From the NCBI RefSeq assembly GCF_018449635.1, contig NZ_JAAVUV010000003.1, positions 186,001 to 250,000 of the forward strand: 64,000 nt of DNA. The letters run 5' to 3'. Positions 55,753 through 64,000 of this stretch are shown here, one piece after another. Position 1 is the first letter of the stretch. Each line of letters opens with the position of its first letter. This DNA comes from Caballeronia sp. dw_276 (GTDB lineage: Bacteria; Pseudomonadota; Gammaproteobacteria; Burkholderiales; Burkholderiaceae). A program made the translations under genes and the position numbers. The notes beneath the pieces are model-generated. The model searched no databases, had not been told where the DNA came from, and saw only the letters and a list, made by a program, of their open reading frames with translations.

Positions 55753-57716
55753 GATGCCGCCTCCACAATGCGCGCCGCCAGTCCCGAGTCACGCCGCGTC
55801 GGCGTCTGGACGGCCTGAGCGAAAACCGCTGCCGAACCGACCACATCGACGCGGCTGCGCGCACGCGTGATCGCCGTATAAACCAGTTCCCGCGACAACA
55901 CCCGGCCGAACGCGCTCGGCAATACGAGCGCGGCGTGATCGAATTCCGAGCCTTGCGATTTGTGAACCGTCAACGCGAAAGCCGTATCGTGCGGCGGCAA
56001 CGCGGCGGGCGATACGGCGCGCAACGTGCCGTCGGCCAGACGGAAGCAGACCTGCATTGCACCGCCCGGCGCCGGCAGCGCAATGCCCACGTCGCCATTG
56101 AAAACGCCGAGCGCGTAGTCGTTGCGCGTGACGATCACCGGCCGGCCCGCGAACCATTGCGCGCCCGCGCCCAGCGTCACCGATGCCGCCGCTCCCACCC
56201 ACGCCGACACACGAGCATTGATTTCATCGACGCCGCGTGGCCCGTGGCGCGTTGCTGCGAGCACGCGGAAGCGGTTGAGTGCATCGAATAGCGGCGCCGC
56301 GTTGCTGCCCGTCGCCAGCGCTTCGGCGAGTGCCCTTGCGTAGGGTTCGAAGCCAGCGTTGAGCAATGCGAATGTGCGGTCGGAGAGATGCTGACCGGCG
56401 TCACTGATGAACGACGCACTGCCTTCGGCCGCCAACGTTGCAAGCGCTTCGTCCACCGAACCGCCGCGAATGGCAACCGACAGCTTGCCGATATCCGATT
56501 CGAGCCCGAACCGGTAGTTCCGCTGCAGCCAAACCACGCAATCGGTCAGTGGACTTTGCGCTTCAGCCATCACGATGGCAGGCGCGGAAGGATGCCAGTC
56601 GAGTTCGGCATAGGCCTCGTCATCCGACATGGGATACCAGACGGGCTCGACGTCCGGCATGAGCGGCGCGTGATCTTCTTCAGCGCCCGGCAATTCAGCG
56701 ATAAACCGTTCCACCGGCACCGACAACGCCCCGGCAATCCGCTCCGCGCTCTGCTGGCTGAAAACCGGTCGCGCGCTCAATTCCGCGAACACGGCGCCCG
56801 CTTCCACGGCCGCCAGTTGGTCCTTGTCGCCCAGCATGATGAGGCGCGCATCCGGCGCGACCGCTTCGAGCAGATGCGCGGCCAGCGCGACATCGATCAT
56901 GGATGCTTCGTCGATCACGATCACGTCGAACGGAAGAGGATTATCCCGATGATGCCGGAAGCGCCCGTTCACCTGCGTGCCAAGCAGCCGCTGCAACGTG
57001 AACGATGTATTGGGCAGGCGCGCTGCCAGCTCGGGCGGCAGATCGCCGGCGCGTTCGGCCAAGGCTTCCTGCATACGCTGCGCGGCCTTGCCCGTGGGCG
57101 CAGCAAGTGCAACGCGCAAACCCGGGTTCTGGTCGAGCAAACACGCAAGCACGCCGACGACGGTTGTTGTCTTGCCCGTTCCCGGTCCGCCGCTGACGAT
57201 CGTCAGGCGTCCCGACAACGCGACCATCGCCGCTACGCGCTGCCAGTCGATGCCATCGCCGGCGTTTTTCGAGGCCGAAAAGTAACGCCCCACTCGCGCT
57301 TTCAACTCGTCCGGATCCATCGAGGTGAAATCCGTCTTGGACCGCTCGACCAACGCACGCGCGAGCCGCCGTTCGTAATCGAAATAACGCGCAAGATAGA
57401 TGCGCTGACCGGAATCGATGACAAGTGGCAACAAGTCCGCAGCCGCTTCTTTCCCATCGCACGCAACGCCACTCGCAAGCAAAGCCGTGCGCACGATGCC
57501 GGGCTGTTCTCCGTAGCGCCGCGCCAGTGCATCGAGCGCAATGCACACGTGGCCCTGCGTCGTCGCCCGGCTCACCGCGAACGCGGCGCGCTGCGCCCAG
57601 CGGGTGTTGCCGGCATCGCGTTGAAGGCGCTTCGATAACACGCCGATCCTGCGCGCGAAACCATCGGCGAGCGCCAGGCTTTCGTCGGGGATGAGATTCT
57701 GATCCGGCGCGTTCAT
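55749..57716 (-). CDS. recD: Exodeoxyribonuclease V alpha subunit RecD
   Basis: A 655-residue 5'-3' helicase subunit of RecBCD (E. coli 608). Walker A is SGGPGTGKTTTVVGVL near residue 180; Walker B is VIVIDEASMIDVALAAHLL; further motifs are LGDKDQLAAVEAG, LQRNYRF and, near the C-terminus, FALTVHKSQGSEFDHAALVL and VYTAITRARSRV. Start at the ATG at 57716, which overlaps the recB stop by 4 bases; a further upstream ATG lies inside recB. The order recC-recB-recD with overlaps means one transcript and coupled translation. Confidence 0.95.
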   Translation of the reverse strand: MNAPDQNLIPDESLALADGFARRIGVLSKRLQRDAGNTRWAQRAAFAVSRATTQGHVCIALDALARRYGEQPGIVRTALLASGVACDGKEAAADLLPLVIDSGQRIYLARYFDYERRLARALVERSKTDFTSMDPDELKARVGRYFSASKNAGDGIDWQRVAAMVALSGRLTIVSGGPGTGKTTTVVGVLACLLDQNPGLRVALAAPTGKAAQRMQEALAERAGDLPPELAARLPNTSFTLQRLLGTQVNGRFRHHRDNPLPFDVIVIDEASMIDVALAAHLLEAVAPDARLIMLGDKDQLAAVEAGAVFAELSARPVFSQQSAERIAGALSVPVERFIAELPGAEEDHAPLMPDVEPVWYPMSDDEAYAELDWHPSAPAIVMAEAQSPLTDCVVWLQRNYRFGLESDIGKLSVAIRGGSVDEALATLAAEGSASFISDAGQHLSDRTFALLNAGFEPYARALAEALATGSNAAPLFDALNRFRVLAATRHGPRGVDEINARVSAWVGAAASVTLGAGAQWFAGRPVIVTRNDYALGVFNGDVGIALPAPGGAMQVCFRLADGTLRAVSPAALPPHDTAFALTVHKSQGSEFDHAALVLPSAFGRVLSRELVYTAITRARSRVDVVGSAAVFAQAVQTPTRRDSGLAARIVEAAS

Positions 57717-60700
57717 GCAGCGACTCCCTGCATCAGGTGGTCGAGCGCCTCGATCAATTCGAACGACGGCTTGCCGACATGCACGCCGGCGGGTTTGCCG
57801 CTGTCGCGCCATTCCGGGCGCACGCCGCGAATGAACAAATACAAATACCCGCCAATGTGCCGTTCGAACGCGTAATCGCGCAACCGGATCTTCAGATAAC
57901 GATGCAGCGCGACCACGTAAAAGAGCGCCTGCAGGTGATAGGCGTGCGAGGCCATCGCGGCGTCGAGCGACGGACTCGCGTAATCAGCGGGCGTCAAGCC
58001 AAGATGATTCGACTTCCAATCGATGATCCAGAAGCGGCCTTCGTGTTCCACGATCATGTCGATAAACCCTTTCACAAAACCGCGCAACGTCGCGGCTTCA
58101 AGTGCGACATCAGGGAAACCGTGCGCTACGAGCACACGCCGCAATGCCGCGAAATCAAGCGATTGCGCCGGGAACAGGAACTCGAGTTCGTTCATGCGGC
58201 GCTTGGGTGGAATCATGTCGAGGCGCATGCCCGGCACGAGTTCGGTTTTGACCGTGTCTGTCAGGACACGCGACATCATCAAGGGAAGATCCGTGTCAGG
58301 CGCATCGAAGGCGGAAAGCGGGACGGGATGTTCGTGCAAGGCTTTCTTGATTGCGTCACGCCATGTTTGCGCGTCCGTGAAATCCGCCAGCTCGTACATT
58401 CTGTGGAGACACTCACCCGCCGACGGTCCGCGCGGGAACGACAAGAAATCGTCGGGATCGAGCGGAACTGGAGTCTCGGGCGGTTGAGGCTCGGCCGACA
58501 CGATTGCGTCGATGCGGCCGTCGTGGTCCGGGCGTTCATCGGCGGCTTGCGGCTGGTTCGATTCCTCGCGCGCGCCGGCGGCGATCATCGAACTGAAACT
58601 CGCGGTACGCCAGCTATCGCGCAACACTCGACGGCTTGTTCGCGACTCGGGCGCAAACGCGGCATCGCGGCGCACGATCAATGGTTCGCGGACCTCGATG
58701 ACCGGCAAGGGCTCGACTGAAATCGATCCGGTCGCGAGCGCTTGCCAGGCGCCGATCACATCGTCCTCTTCAGGCGGCTCGGCAAGCCAGTCGCCGAACT
58801 CGCGGCCCGCGCCCGCCACCAGCCAGTTGAGCACGCTGCGGCGTGACTCCTTCGCCGACTTGCCGATCAGATACACGCCGCCCACCACATAACACCGGTA
58901 CACCGCGCGCGTCAGCGCGACGTACGCGAGCCGTGCGCGTTCGGCTGCCTGCTCGCGGGTGGCGAGCCCTGAAGCGCGCTCGCCTTCTTCGTCCGTATAG
59001 CCGTAGTGCAGGACGGCCGAGCCGTCGTCGTGATACTCGCGGGCATCGGGAAGTCCTGAAGAGGGTTGATCACGCAATGCGCCATCGTTCAGGAATGGAC
59101 AGAACACGACCGCGTATTCGAGGCCCTTCGATTTATGCACCGTCACGATTTGCACGAGATTGCGGTCCGACTCGAGCCGCAATTGCGCGTCTTCTCCGCC
59201 GCCTTGCTCGGCACGTTGCGCGGCGAGCCAGCGCAGCGTTGGCGCAATGCCCGGTTGCACCGCGCCGCGCGCCTGAATCAGCTCGGCGAGATGATTGACG
59301 TTCGTCAGGCGCCGTTCGCCGTCCGGACCGATAACCAGCCGCTGCGCGATGAACAACTCGCGCGCGAGCGTGCGCCACATGACCGCGAAGCCGCGCTCGT
59401 GCCACAACATCCTGTATCGGGAAAATCGTTCGACCCAGCTCATGGCGTCAGCCGAAGTTTCGACGGTCTCGCTATGTTCCATGTTCCATAGCGCGGTTGC
59501 ATCCAGGCCAAGCCAGTCGGTTGCAAGCGCGGCGCGAAGACGACGCAAGTCGCCGGGGGTATCGATAGCCGCGAGCACGCGCTCGATCTGCTCGGCATCG
59601 AGCGTGCCGAACACCGATGCCTGCGCGAGTTCCACGCTGCCCACACCCCAGTTCGCAAGCACCCGTTTGACGAGACTGCCCTGCCGGTGCGTCTGCACGA
59701 GCACGGCAATCTGTCCTGGCGACAACGGCTTTTCGCCTATCAGGACTTCGCCGTTCTGCGCGCCGCGCAACAAGCGCACGATCTCGGCAGCGCACGCCTC
59801 GGCGGCTTGCCGGTTAGCGTTCGTCTTCGACAACACCGATTCACCTTGCGGCAAGAGCCACACGCAAAAGTCGGCGGTATCGGAATACGCGGCTGAAGGC
59901 GTGTTATCGATTAACGGTTCGCGCTCGCGTGTCCCCGCGCGCACGGGTTGATACGTCAGGCCATCAAGAATGAAGGCCGACGGATTTACACTGAAAATGC
60001 GATTGCAGGCATCGATGATCGGCGCCGTGGAACGCTGATTGACCGCAAGCGTGTATCTCGCGGATGCCTCTTTGCGCGCCTTCAAATACGTATGTAAATC
60101 CGCCGCGCGAAAACTGTAGATGGCCTGCTTCGGATCGCCAACAAGAAAGAGCGGCCCTTGCGGCGCGAAGATCCTGCTGAAAATGGCGAACTGCAGCGGA
60201 TCGGTATCCTGGAATTCATCGATCAACGCAGCCGGATAACGCGCACGAAGGGCATCGGCGAGCCACGGATTGGCTTCGAGCGCCTCGTACAGGTTGGACA
60301 ACAAGTCGTCGAAGGAGACCACCCGGCGCGTGCGTTTGCGCGCTGCCAGTTCGAGCGGCGCGTAGTCGAGCCATTCGCGCACGATCCCGAGCCACGCTGC
60401 GCGCTGCGCCGCTTCCGCGGCCGCAGCGGCTGCGGCAAGTGTCTCTGCATGCTCAAAGAACGCATGTGAGGGCGGCTCGTTCTTGACCTTCGTGCCTTTC
60501 TTCAACGCGCTCGCGGTCAGCTTCAGCGCTTCCTTCGGCGGCGCGGCGTGACAGTCGTTATCGGCGAAATAATCGGACCATGCGGAAATCGCGGCATCGA
60601 TCAACGCGCGCTTGTGCGTGGTCTTGCTGAGCTTCGCTTCGGCATCCACGAGCAGTTGCACGATTGAATCGCGCTCTGCATGCCAGAGCGCGCACGCGGT

Positions 60701-61390
60701 ATCGAACAATGCTCGCGCATCTTCCCGCGCGCCCGCTTCCAGTTCGCCCCAGCGCAGCGCCGCGAGCGGTTTTTTCAAGCGGCGCGAGAGTTGCGCGTCG
60801 AGCGATGCCGGCCCCGCGCCCTTGCTCACGAGCCATGCGGCAAAAGACGGATCGCGCGCCGCCGCGGGTTCGATCCGTTCACGCCAGAAGTCCGCCGCCA
60901 TTTCGAACCGCAACGCGCTGTCGTCGGCTTCCAGTTCGAACGCGAACGGCATGGTCGCGGCGAACGGCGCTTCCTGCAACGCGCGCTGGCAAAACGCGTG
61001 GATGGTGTGGATGGCGGCTTGATCGAACGTGTGCAGCGCGATTTGAATACGCTTGAGCGCCTCTTCCGGATCGACGCGCTCGAGCGTTGTTTCAAACAGG
61101 CGCTCGATGAACGCGTCACCCGCCGAGTCGCTCGTTTCCATTGCGTGCGCGATCTGCACGAGCCGCGAGCGAATGCGCTCATGCAACTCGGCCGTGGCCG
61201 CCTTCGTGAAAGTGACGACGAGGATCGCATCAGCTGCGAGCTTCTTTTCAAGCAGCAGCCGTACATAAAGCGCGCAGATATTCCACGTCTTCCCTGTTCC
61301 CGCCGATGCCTCGATCTGGTTCACGCCATCGAGCGAACATTCGAAGACATCGAGTTCGTCGATAGTCATTGTTGTTTGCGTATCCATCAT
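57713..61390 (-). CDS. recB: Exodeoxyribonuclease V beta subunit RecB
   Basis: A 1225-residue helicase-nuclease (E. coli 1180), the 3'-5' motor and nuclease of the RecBCD double-strand-break repair enzyme. Helicase motifs: Ia region IEASAGTGKTWNICALYVRL near residue 28, TFTKAATAELHERI, IHTIHAFCQRAL, LIDEFQDTDPLQF, LVGDPKQAIYSFRAAD and VHKSKGLEYAVVF. The C-terminal nuclease has IIDWKSNHLG with the catalytic Asp/Lys pair and ALFYVVALHRYLK. The first of two adjacent ATGs (61390) overlaps the recC stop as ATGA. No frameshift is seen. Confidence 0.96.
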   Translation of the reverse strand: MMDTQTTMTIDELDVFECSLDGVNQIEASAGTGKTWNICALYVRLLLEKKLAADAILVVTFTKAATAELHERIRSRLVQIAHAMETSDSAGDAFIERLFETTLERVDPEEALKRIQIALHTFDQAAIHTIHAFCQRALQEAPFAATMPFAFELEADDSALRFEMAADFWRERIEPAAARDPSFAAWLVSKGAGPASLDAQLSRRLKKPLAALRWGELEAGAREDARALFDTACALWHAERDSIVQLLVDAEAKLSKTTHKRALIDAAISAWSDYFADNDCHAAPPKEALKLTASALKKGTKVKNEPPSHAFFEHAETLAAAAAAAEAAQRAAWLGIVREWLDYAPLELAARKRTRRVVSFDDLLSNLYEALEANPWLADALRARYPAALIDEFQDTDPLQFAIFSRIFAPQGPLFLVGDPKQAIYSFRAADLHTYLKARKEASARYTLAVNQRSTAPIIDACNRIFSVNPSAFILDGLTYQPVRAGTREREPLIDNTPSAAYSDTADFCVWLLPQGESVLSKTNANRQAAEACAAEIVRLLRGAQNGEVLIGEKPLSPGQIAVLVQTHRQGSLVKRVLANWGVGSVELAQASVFGTLDAEQIERVLAAIDTPGDLRRLRAALATDWLGLDATALWNMEHSETVETSADAMSWVERFSRYRMLWHERGFAVMWRTLARELFIAQRLVIGPDGERRLTNVNHLAELIQARGAVQPGIAPTLRWLAAQRAEQGGGEDAQLRLESDRNLVQIVTVHKSKGLEYAVVFCPFLNDGALRDQPSSGLPDAREYHDDGSAVLHYGYTDEEGERASGLATREQAAERARLAYVALTRAVYRCYVVGGVYLIGKSAKESRRSVLNWLVAGAGREFGDWLAEPPEEDDVIGAWQALATGSISVEPLPVIEVREPLIVRRDAAFAPESRTSRRVLRDSWRTASFSSMIAAGAREESNQPQAADERPDHDGRIDAIVSAEPQPPETPVPLDPDDFLSFPRGPSAGECLHRMYELADFTDAQTWRDAIKKALHEHPVPLSAFDAPDTDLPLMMSRVLTDTVKTELVPGMRLDMIPPKRRMNELEFLFPAQSLDFAALRRVLVAHGFPDVALEAATLRGFVKGFIDMIVEHEGRFWIIDWKSNHLGLTPADYASPSLDAAMASHAYHLQALFYVVALHRYLKIRLRDYAFERHIGGYLYLFIRGVRPEWRDSGKPAGVHVGKPSFELIEALDHLMQGVAA

Positions 61391-64000
61391 GCGTCGCTCC
61401 GCATGTGCTGCTTCAGCGGCTCGAAAACGATACGAGCAAGCGTGGCGAAGGTTTCATCGAGTCGCAGCAAGTCCGCGCCGCGAAACGCGATGCGTAATGC
61501 AGGATCGTCCGACTCGCCGCGCGTTCTATCCGATACCCACACGCCCTGCGCCTTGGACTCGCTCTCGGTTACCCACGTCCACGCGCTCTTGGGGAAAAAT
61601 CGCAAGGGCAAGCGCCGCCCTGCGCGATACAAAGCCGCAAGTGTCGCGAGATGTGCATGAGGATCAGCAACAGGCATCAATTCGAAACCGCTCGATTGCG
61701 CGCCGCGTCCATGCCATACAGTGCGTCGCGGTCCATCGGGCAGCGCGGCGCAATACGCGAGATGGGCAAGCCACGCGGAAAGGTAATCGCGCGCACGCGG
61801 GACGTCGTACCGGTAAATGATCTGGCCTTCGTCGGTCAGCAAATTCAGGGTGCCGTGAATTTGCATTGGCTGAACGGCATCCGGTTGCAAGGCGGCGTCG
61901 TGGCGGCCGAACAGCTCGCCATTGGGCTCGCCGTTCGGCCAGCGCGGCATGATGTCCAGCGCAAAAGGCAAATGCGACGCGCCTTCTTCCGTTGCGATTC
62001 GAACGCGGTTGGCAAGCGAATGCAACGCGCCGATCTCGCGCGATTGCCATACGCCGCCGGTCGCGCCACCTGGCATTTCGGGACTCGCACGCGCGACTCG
62101 CCGAGCACGATCGAGCGCGCGAGCTTCACTGTCAGCGGTGAGCGCGAGCAGCGACGGCAGCACACGATCGGCAAGTGCCGCGCGGCCATGATATTCGAGC
62201 TCGAACGGTTCGGTGTCGCCGAGTTCGGTTTCAGCATCGAACAATGCGATGCCGAGACGATCTCGCAAGATTGCACGCGCCGGATGGCGCCAGAAACGCT
62301 CGAAGTCATCAAAGGCGATAGGTTCGACGTCTTCCGCCGGCAACGGCACACTGAAGAATCTGACAGACGGTTCAGTCTTGCCAAGCACCAGCGTTCGCGC
62401 GAGTTCTGCACGCTCAGGCTCGTAAGTGAACAATGGCTCACTGAAGTACTCGGGCGCGAACGGTTGCAGCGGATGCTCGAATACGAACCGGCTGCGAGCC
62501 GCTTCGAGTTCTTTCGGCGATGCATCCTTGCCGGCCAAAGTTTCTGCCAGATGATCGAGCAGCTCATCGATCAACGCAGCGGGTGGCAGCGCGGCGTTGT
62601 CGCGAATGCTGCGTCCCGTGTAGGCGATCATCAATCGATCGCGAGCCGACAATAGCAAATCGAGGAACAGGTTACGTTCGTCGTCGCGACGTTGACGGTC
62701 CCCCAACTTGCCGAAACTCGCCATCAAGTCGAATTCGTCGGCGCGCGCGAGACTTGGCAACATGCCGTCGTCCATGCCGAGCAAGCAAATCACGCGATAC
62801 GGCAAGCCGCGCAAACTCGTCAGCGACGAAAACGTCACGCCGCCCCAAGGCACGCCGCCACGCGCGGCGTCGTCGAGCGCATCGGTCAGCGCCGTGCGCA
62901 GGACATCGGCGGAAATTTCCGTTTCGGCCGCGCCCTCGTTCATCGAAAGCATCAGCGAGTCGAGCGTTGCGCGCACGTCGGCGATCGAATCCGCGAATGG
63001 CAGGCCTGCGTCGAAGAATTGCGTGAGCGCGTCGAGCAGCGTTTGCGTCCAGGCCGCAGGCGTGCGCGGTATGGCGACGCGCTCACCGAAGGCATCGATG
63101 TCGTCGATAAAACGCGTCAGCCTGCCAAGCAATTCCGAATCCGATCCGTGCGCGCCCTCGACGGGAAGCCATTCGTCGACGGGAGCGCCACCATCGGGCA
63201 ACGCATAACCGAGGAAAAGCCGCGTCAGCGCATCGGAGAACGTGTGGCGAGCAGCGGGAACATCCTCGCCGGTGACTGCCAAAGGCGCGAGACCACGGCG
63301 CGCACCCGCCGCCGCCAGCCATGTCTGCGCGGTTTCGAGCGCGACGGCATCGATGCCATAGCGCGCCGCAACGGCATCCACCCGCAGCCATTCGATCAGC
63401 TCGGGCGCGCCCACGCTGCGCTCGGGCAACGCAAGCCAATCTAGCAGCACGCGCGCGACCGGATTCGCCTGTGATGGCGGCAACCCCGTGATCCGATACG
63501 GAATCCGGCGGCGCTCACCGGCCACGCCGGCCGGCGCCGTGCCGAACACGCCATCGATAAGCGGCCCGGCCGCGGCCAGATCCGGGAACGCCACGAGCAC
63601 GTCCGAGGGCTGGAGCCCGTCGACCTCGTCGAACCATCCCAGCAAGCGGTCATGCAGTACTTCGAGCTGACGCGACAAGCTGTGGCAAACATGGATCTCG
63701 ATCCCGGGTTCGAGCGAAAGCGCGTCATCCGGTTCCGACTGCTCGCCGAGATCAAGGATGGCGTTCTGCACATGCGCCAGCCAGGTCGGTGCGGCATTGT
63801 GCTCGAAATGACTGGCTTCCCGCGATGCCGCGCTTTCCGTCAACTCATGCAGCATATGCAGTTGAGCCTGGGTCTGGCGGCCCCATTCGGCAAGCAGCGG
63901 ATGTCCGACCTCCTGGAAATCCAGCTTGCCGGCAAGTTCGAGTTGCTCTACCCGCGCCTCGCTGACGATATCGAACCAGAATTCGCGGCACGGGTTGATG
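61387..64000 (-). CDS. recC: Exodeoxyribonuclease V gamma subunit RecC (partial, N-terminus off the right edge)
   Basis: The visible part is about 870 residues and continues open to the window edge; the edge segment reads INPCREFWFDIVSEARVEQL, a conserved RecC block. RecC holds the complex together and recognises Chi. Other RecC blocks are HVCHSLSRQLEVLHDRLLGW, NPVARVLLDWLALPE, GGVTFSSLTSLRGLPYRVIC, LGMDDGMLP and FFSVPLPAEDVEPIAFDDFE. The C-terminus FEPLKQHMRSDA ends with a stop that overlaps the recB start. It is the first gene of the cluster; its promoter is outside the window. Confidence 0.96.
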   Translation of the reverse strand, partial: INPCREFWFDIVSEARVEQLELAGKLDFQEVGHPLLAEWGRQTQAQLHMLHELTESAASREASHFEHNAAPTWLAHVQNAILDLGEQSEPDDALSLEPGIEIHVCHSLSRQLEVLHDRLLGWFDEVDGLQPSDVLVAFPDLAAAGPLIDGVFGTAPAGVAGERRRIPYRITGLPPSQANPVARVLLDWLALPERSVGAPELIEWLRVDAVAARYGIDAVALETAQTWLAAAGARRGLAPLAVTGEDVPAARHTFSDALTRLFLGYALPDGGAPVDEWLPVEGAHGSDSELLGRLTRFIDDIDAFGERVAIPRTPAAWTQTLLDALTQFFDAGLPFADSIADVRATLDSLMLSMNEGAAETEISADVLRTALTDALDDAARGGVPWGGVTFSSLTSLRGLPYRVICLLGMDDGMLPSLARADEFDLMASFGKLGDRQRRDDERNLFLDLLLSARDRLMIAYTGRSIRDNAALPPAALIDELLDHLAETLAGKDASPKELEAARSRFVFEHPLQPFAPEYFSEPLFTYEPERAELARTLVLGKTEPSVRFFSVPLPAEDVEPIAFDDFERFWRHPARAILRDRLGIALFDAETELGDTEPFELEYHGRAALADRVLPSLLALTADSEARALDRARRVARASPEMPGGATGGVWQSREIGALHSLANRVRIATEEGASHLPFALDIMPRWPNGEPNGELFGRHDAALQPDAVQPMQIHGTLNLLTDEGQIIYRYDVPRARDYLSAWLAHLAYCAALPDGPRRTVWHGRGAQSSGFELMPVADPHAHLATLAALYRAGRRLPLRFFPKSAWTWVTESESKAQGVWVSDRTRGESDDPALRIAFRGADLLRLDETFATLARIVFEPLKQHMRSDA

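Overview
The window is a 64 kb piece of a GC-rich chromosome (about 60-65 percent G+C by eye). Its gene content and protein sequences look like a betaproteobacterium of the Burkholderiaceae, most probably Paraburkholderia, Caballeronia or Burkholderia. The evidence is a homodimeric pyruvate dehydrogenase operon (aceE-aceF-lpd), a PhaP-type phasin, glnA-ntrB-ntrC, a proteobacterial HrpA, a thiC with a TPP riboswitch, recC-recB-recD, and an ESPR-type trimeric autotransporter. I see no insertion sequence, prophage, CRISPR array, rRNA or origin. It reads as core chromosome with a few accessory surface and stress genes.

Layout. 1-1.7 kb: the 3' part of a histone-deacetylase-family gene (its N-terminal half is present) and a phasin whose promoter is bracketed by two identical palindromes. 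1.7-8.4 kb (minus strand): the pyruvate dehydrogenase operon; its E3 subunit carries two lipoyl domains. 8.7-11.9 kb: a divergent FixL/FixJ-like two-component pair. 12-18 kb: folD, prlC, a cytosine-deaminase-type amidohydrolase, an orphan HigA-like antitoxin and xthA. 18-22.4 kb (minus): ntrC, ntrB and glnA, with a recognisable sigma-54 promoter and NtrC sites upstream of glnA. 22.8-27.3 kb: rhodanese, CinA-N domain protein, EI24 membrane protein, sterol-desaturase-family enzyme and a secreted beta-propeller protein. 27.8-31.4 kb: a trimeric autotransporter adhesin followed by an OmlA-like lipoprotein. 31.5-40.2 kb: hrpA and argA, divergent across only 22 bp, then yggX and proP. 40.2-48.2 kb: a run of small membrane, ferritin-like and envelope-stress genes around a second two-component set, plus tRNA-Leu(UAA) and an entericidin. 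48.3-53.5 kb: a DMT transporter, TPP riboswitch-thiC and small lipoproteins. 53.7-64 kb: lactate permease, then arfB-recD-recB-recC on the minus strand, with recC running off the right edge.

Functional picture. Carbon flow (lactate uptake, pyruvate dehydrogenase, PHB granule phasin), nitrogen assimilation (glnA-ntrBC), folate and thiamine supply, DNA repair (xthA, recBCD) and ribosome rescue (arfB) are housekeeping. The parts most worth a second look are: the autotransporter with its companion OmlA-like lipoprotein; the shared palindromic -10 element between hrpA and argA, which predicts two leaderless messages; the paired operator around the phasin promoter; the double-lipoyl E3; and several small proteins. 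All functional calls rest on reading the protein sequences and motifs; no database search was run.
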